From NCBI GenBank assembly GCA_023213315.1, contig JAKCPI010001729.1:34951-98950 (forward strand): a stretch of DNA of 64,000 nt, in the 5' to 3' direction. Position 1 is the stretch's first letter. Each line of letters opens with the position of its first letter. The notes below the pieces were generated by a model. The model was not told the DNA's origin. It searched no databases and worked only from the letters and a program-made list of their open reading frames with translations. The stretch comes from Euborellia annulipes. Its lineage: Eukaryota; Arthropoda; Insecta; Dermaptera; Anisolabididae. The translations under genes and the position numbers were made by a program. This document shows positions 63,371 through 64,000 of the stretch, piece by piece.

Positions 63371-64000
63371 ATTTTTTTTTTTTCACAAAGGGAAAATAAT
63401 CTATTAAGTTGTTATATGAAATCAATTTTTATATAAAATTCTATTCAATTTTTCTCATAAGCGGATGTTTTGATTGATGTTTGCCTCTTTTCTTATTATT
63501 TGTATGATTCTTCTTTTTTTTTCTTTTTAGCAGAAAAATTGCTGCATTTCCTAGTGAGTGTGCACTTTAGAAGAATTCAATTAAGATGAGACTTTTGAAA
63601 GATGTTTTATAGAGCTATAGAAAGTCTAAATTCTTTTTTATTGAATAGACTCACTCCATTACCGAACCCTTTTTTAGCCTTAATAAACTGCCTTGGCCAC
63701 ATCAGAACCAATCTTAGGATAAAAATGCATAAATAATCCTCTTTATCTTGTGTTTAATATTAAAATATGCTTACAAAAATGAATTACTGATATACAGGCA
63801 CGATTCACAGCATCTTTCAAGATTATTTTTTTTTAATAAGATGATGATTTTTTAAAATTTTAAAATGTTTAAATGAATTATTTTTTTTTAATTGTTATTG
63901 AATGAAAATACATTTAAAACATGTGTAATAGAGGCTACTCTATAAATTAGTAATACCAATAGTATAGTTTGGTTACTCGAAAACAGAGTTGGCAAGTTTT
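63371..64000. other. AT-rich end of window
   Basis: T-runs near 63370, 63520, 63830 and 63880. Nothing recognised. Confidence 0.3.

Overview
The window is AT-rich eukaryotic DNA that I read as arthropod. The evidence for that is one exon ending an L1-family (Neuroglian) adhesion gene with its FIGQY ankyrin-binding motif, and a Copia retrotransposon whose primer-binding site matches the anticodon region of initiator tRNA-Met, as in insect copia. I cannot name the species. Nothing looks bacterial, viral or organellar. Nearly all short open frames are chance frames or fall inside repeats.

Layout. 1-3 kb: last intron, terminal coding exon (2380-2513, + strand) and probable 3' UTR of a Neuroglian/L1CAM-like gene, with a PIF/Harbinger-type element (1143-2190) about 190 bp upstream of the splice acceptor. 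3-48 kb: a dense mosaic of non-autonomous transposons, tRNA-derived SINEs and foldback elements, broken by small GC-richer single-copy patches (about 12.2, 17.1, 19.0, 22.3, 25.2 and 29.2 kb) that may be regulatory regions or first exons of a gene I cannot otherwise see. 48.08-50.61 kb: a young, internally deleted Copia element on the minus strand with both LTRs, PBS, polypurine tract and a 5-bp duplication. 51.6-55.0 kb: a 3.4-kb hAT-type element with terminal repeats and an 8-bp duplication, itself full of nested repeats. 55-64 kb: more of the same mosaic, ending in a 600-bp near-perfect palindrome and a GC-rich patch.

The repeats fall into families. Family A (about 20 copies, roughly an eighth of the window) is about 680 bp with a hairpin at each end, a GT/GTCT microsatellite core and no terminal inverted repeats; it resembles Helentron-associated INE elements. 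Family S is a tRNA-derived SINE, three copies of which keep clean target-site duplications. There are Tc1/mariner, pogo, hAT, TTAA-flanked and Harbinger-like MITEs. Nesting gives relative ages in several places.

The most interesting signal is a recurring motif, CTGANGA - stem-loop - GAAACGTC, with complementary flanks. It has the layout of a type I hammerhead ribozyme with a minimal self-complementary helix III, as known from Penelope-like elements and retrozymes. About fifteen candidates occur on both strands, several as opposed pairs in the arms of foldback elements, and two related copies keep their stems with different base pairs. No Penelope reverse transcriptase is visible here.
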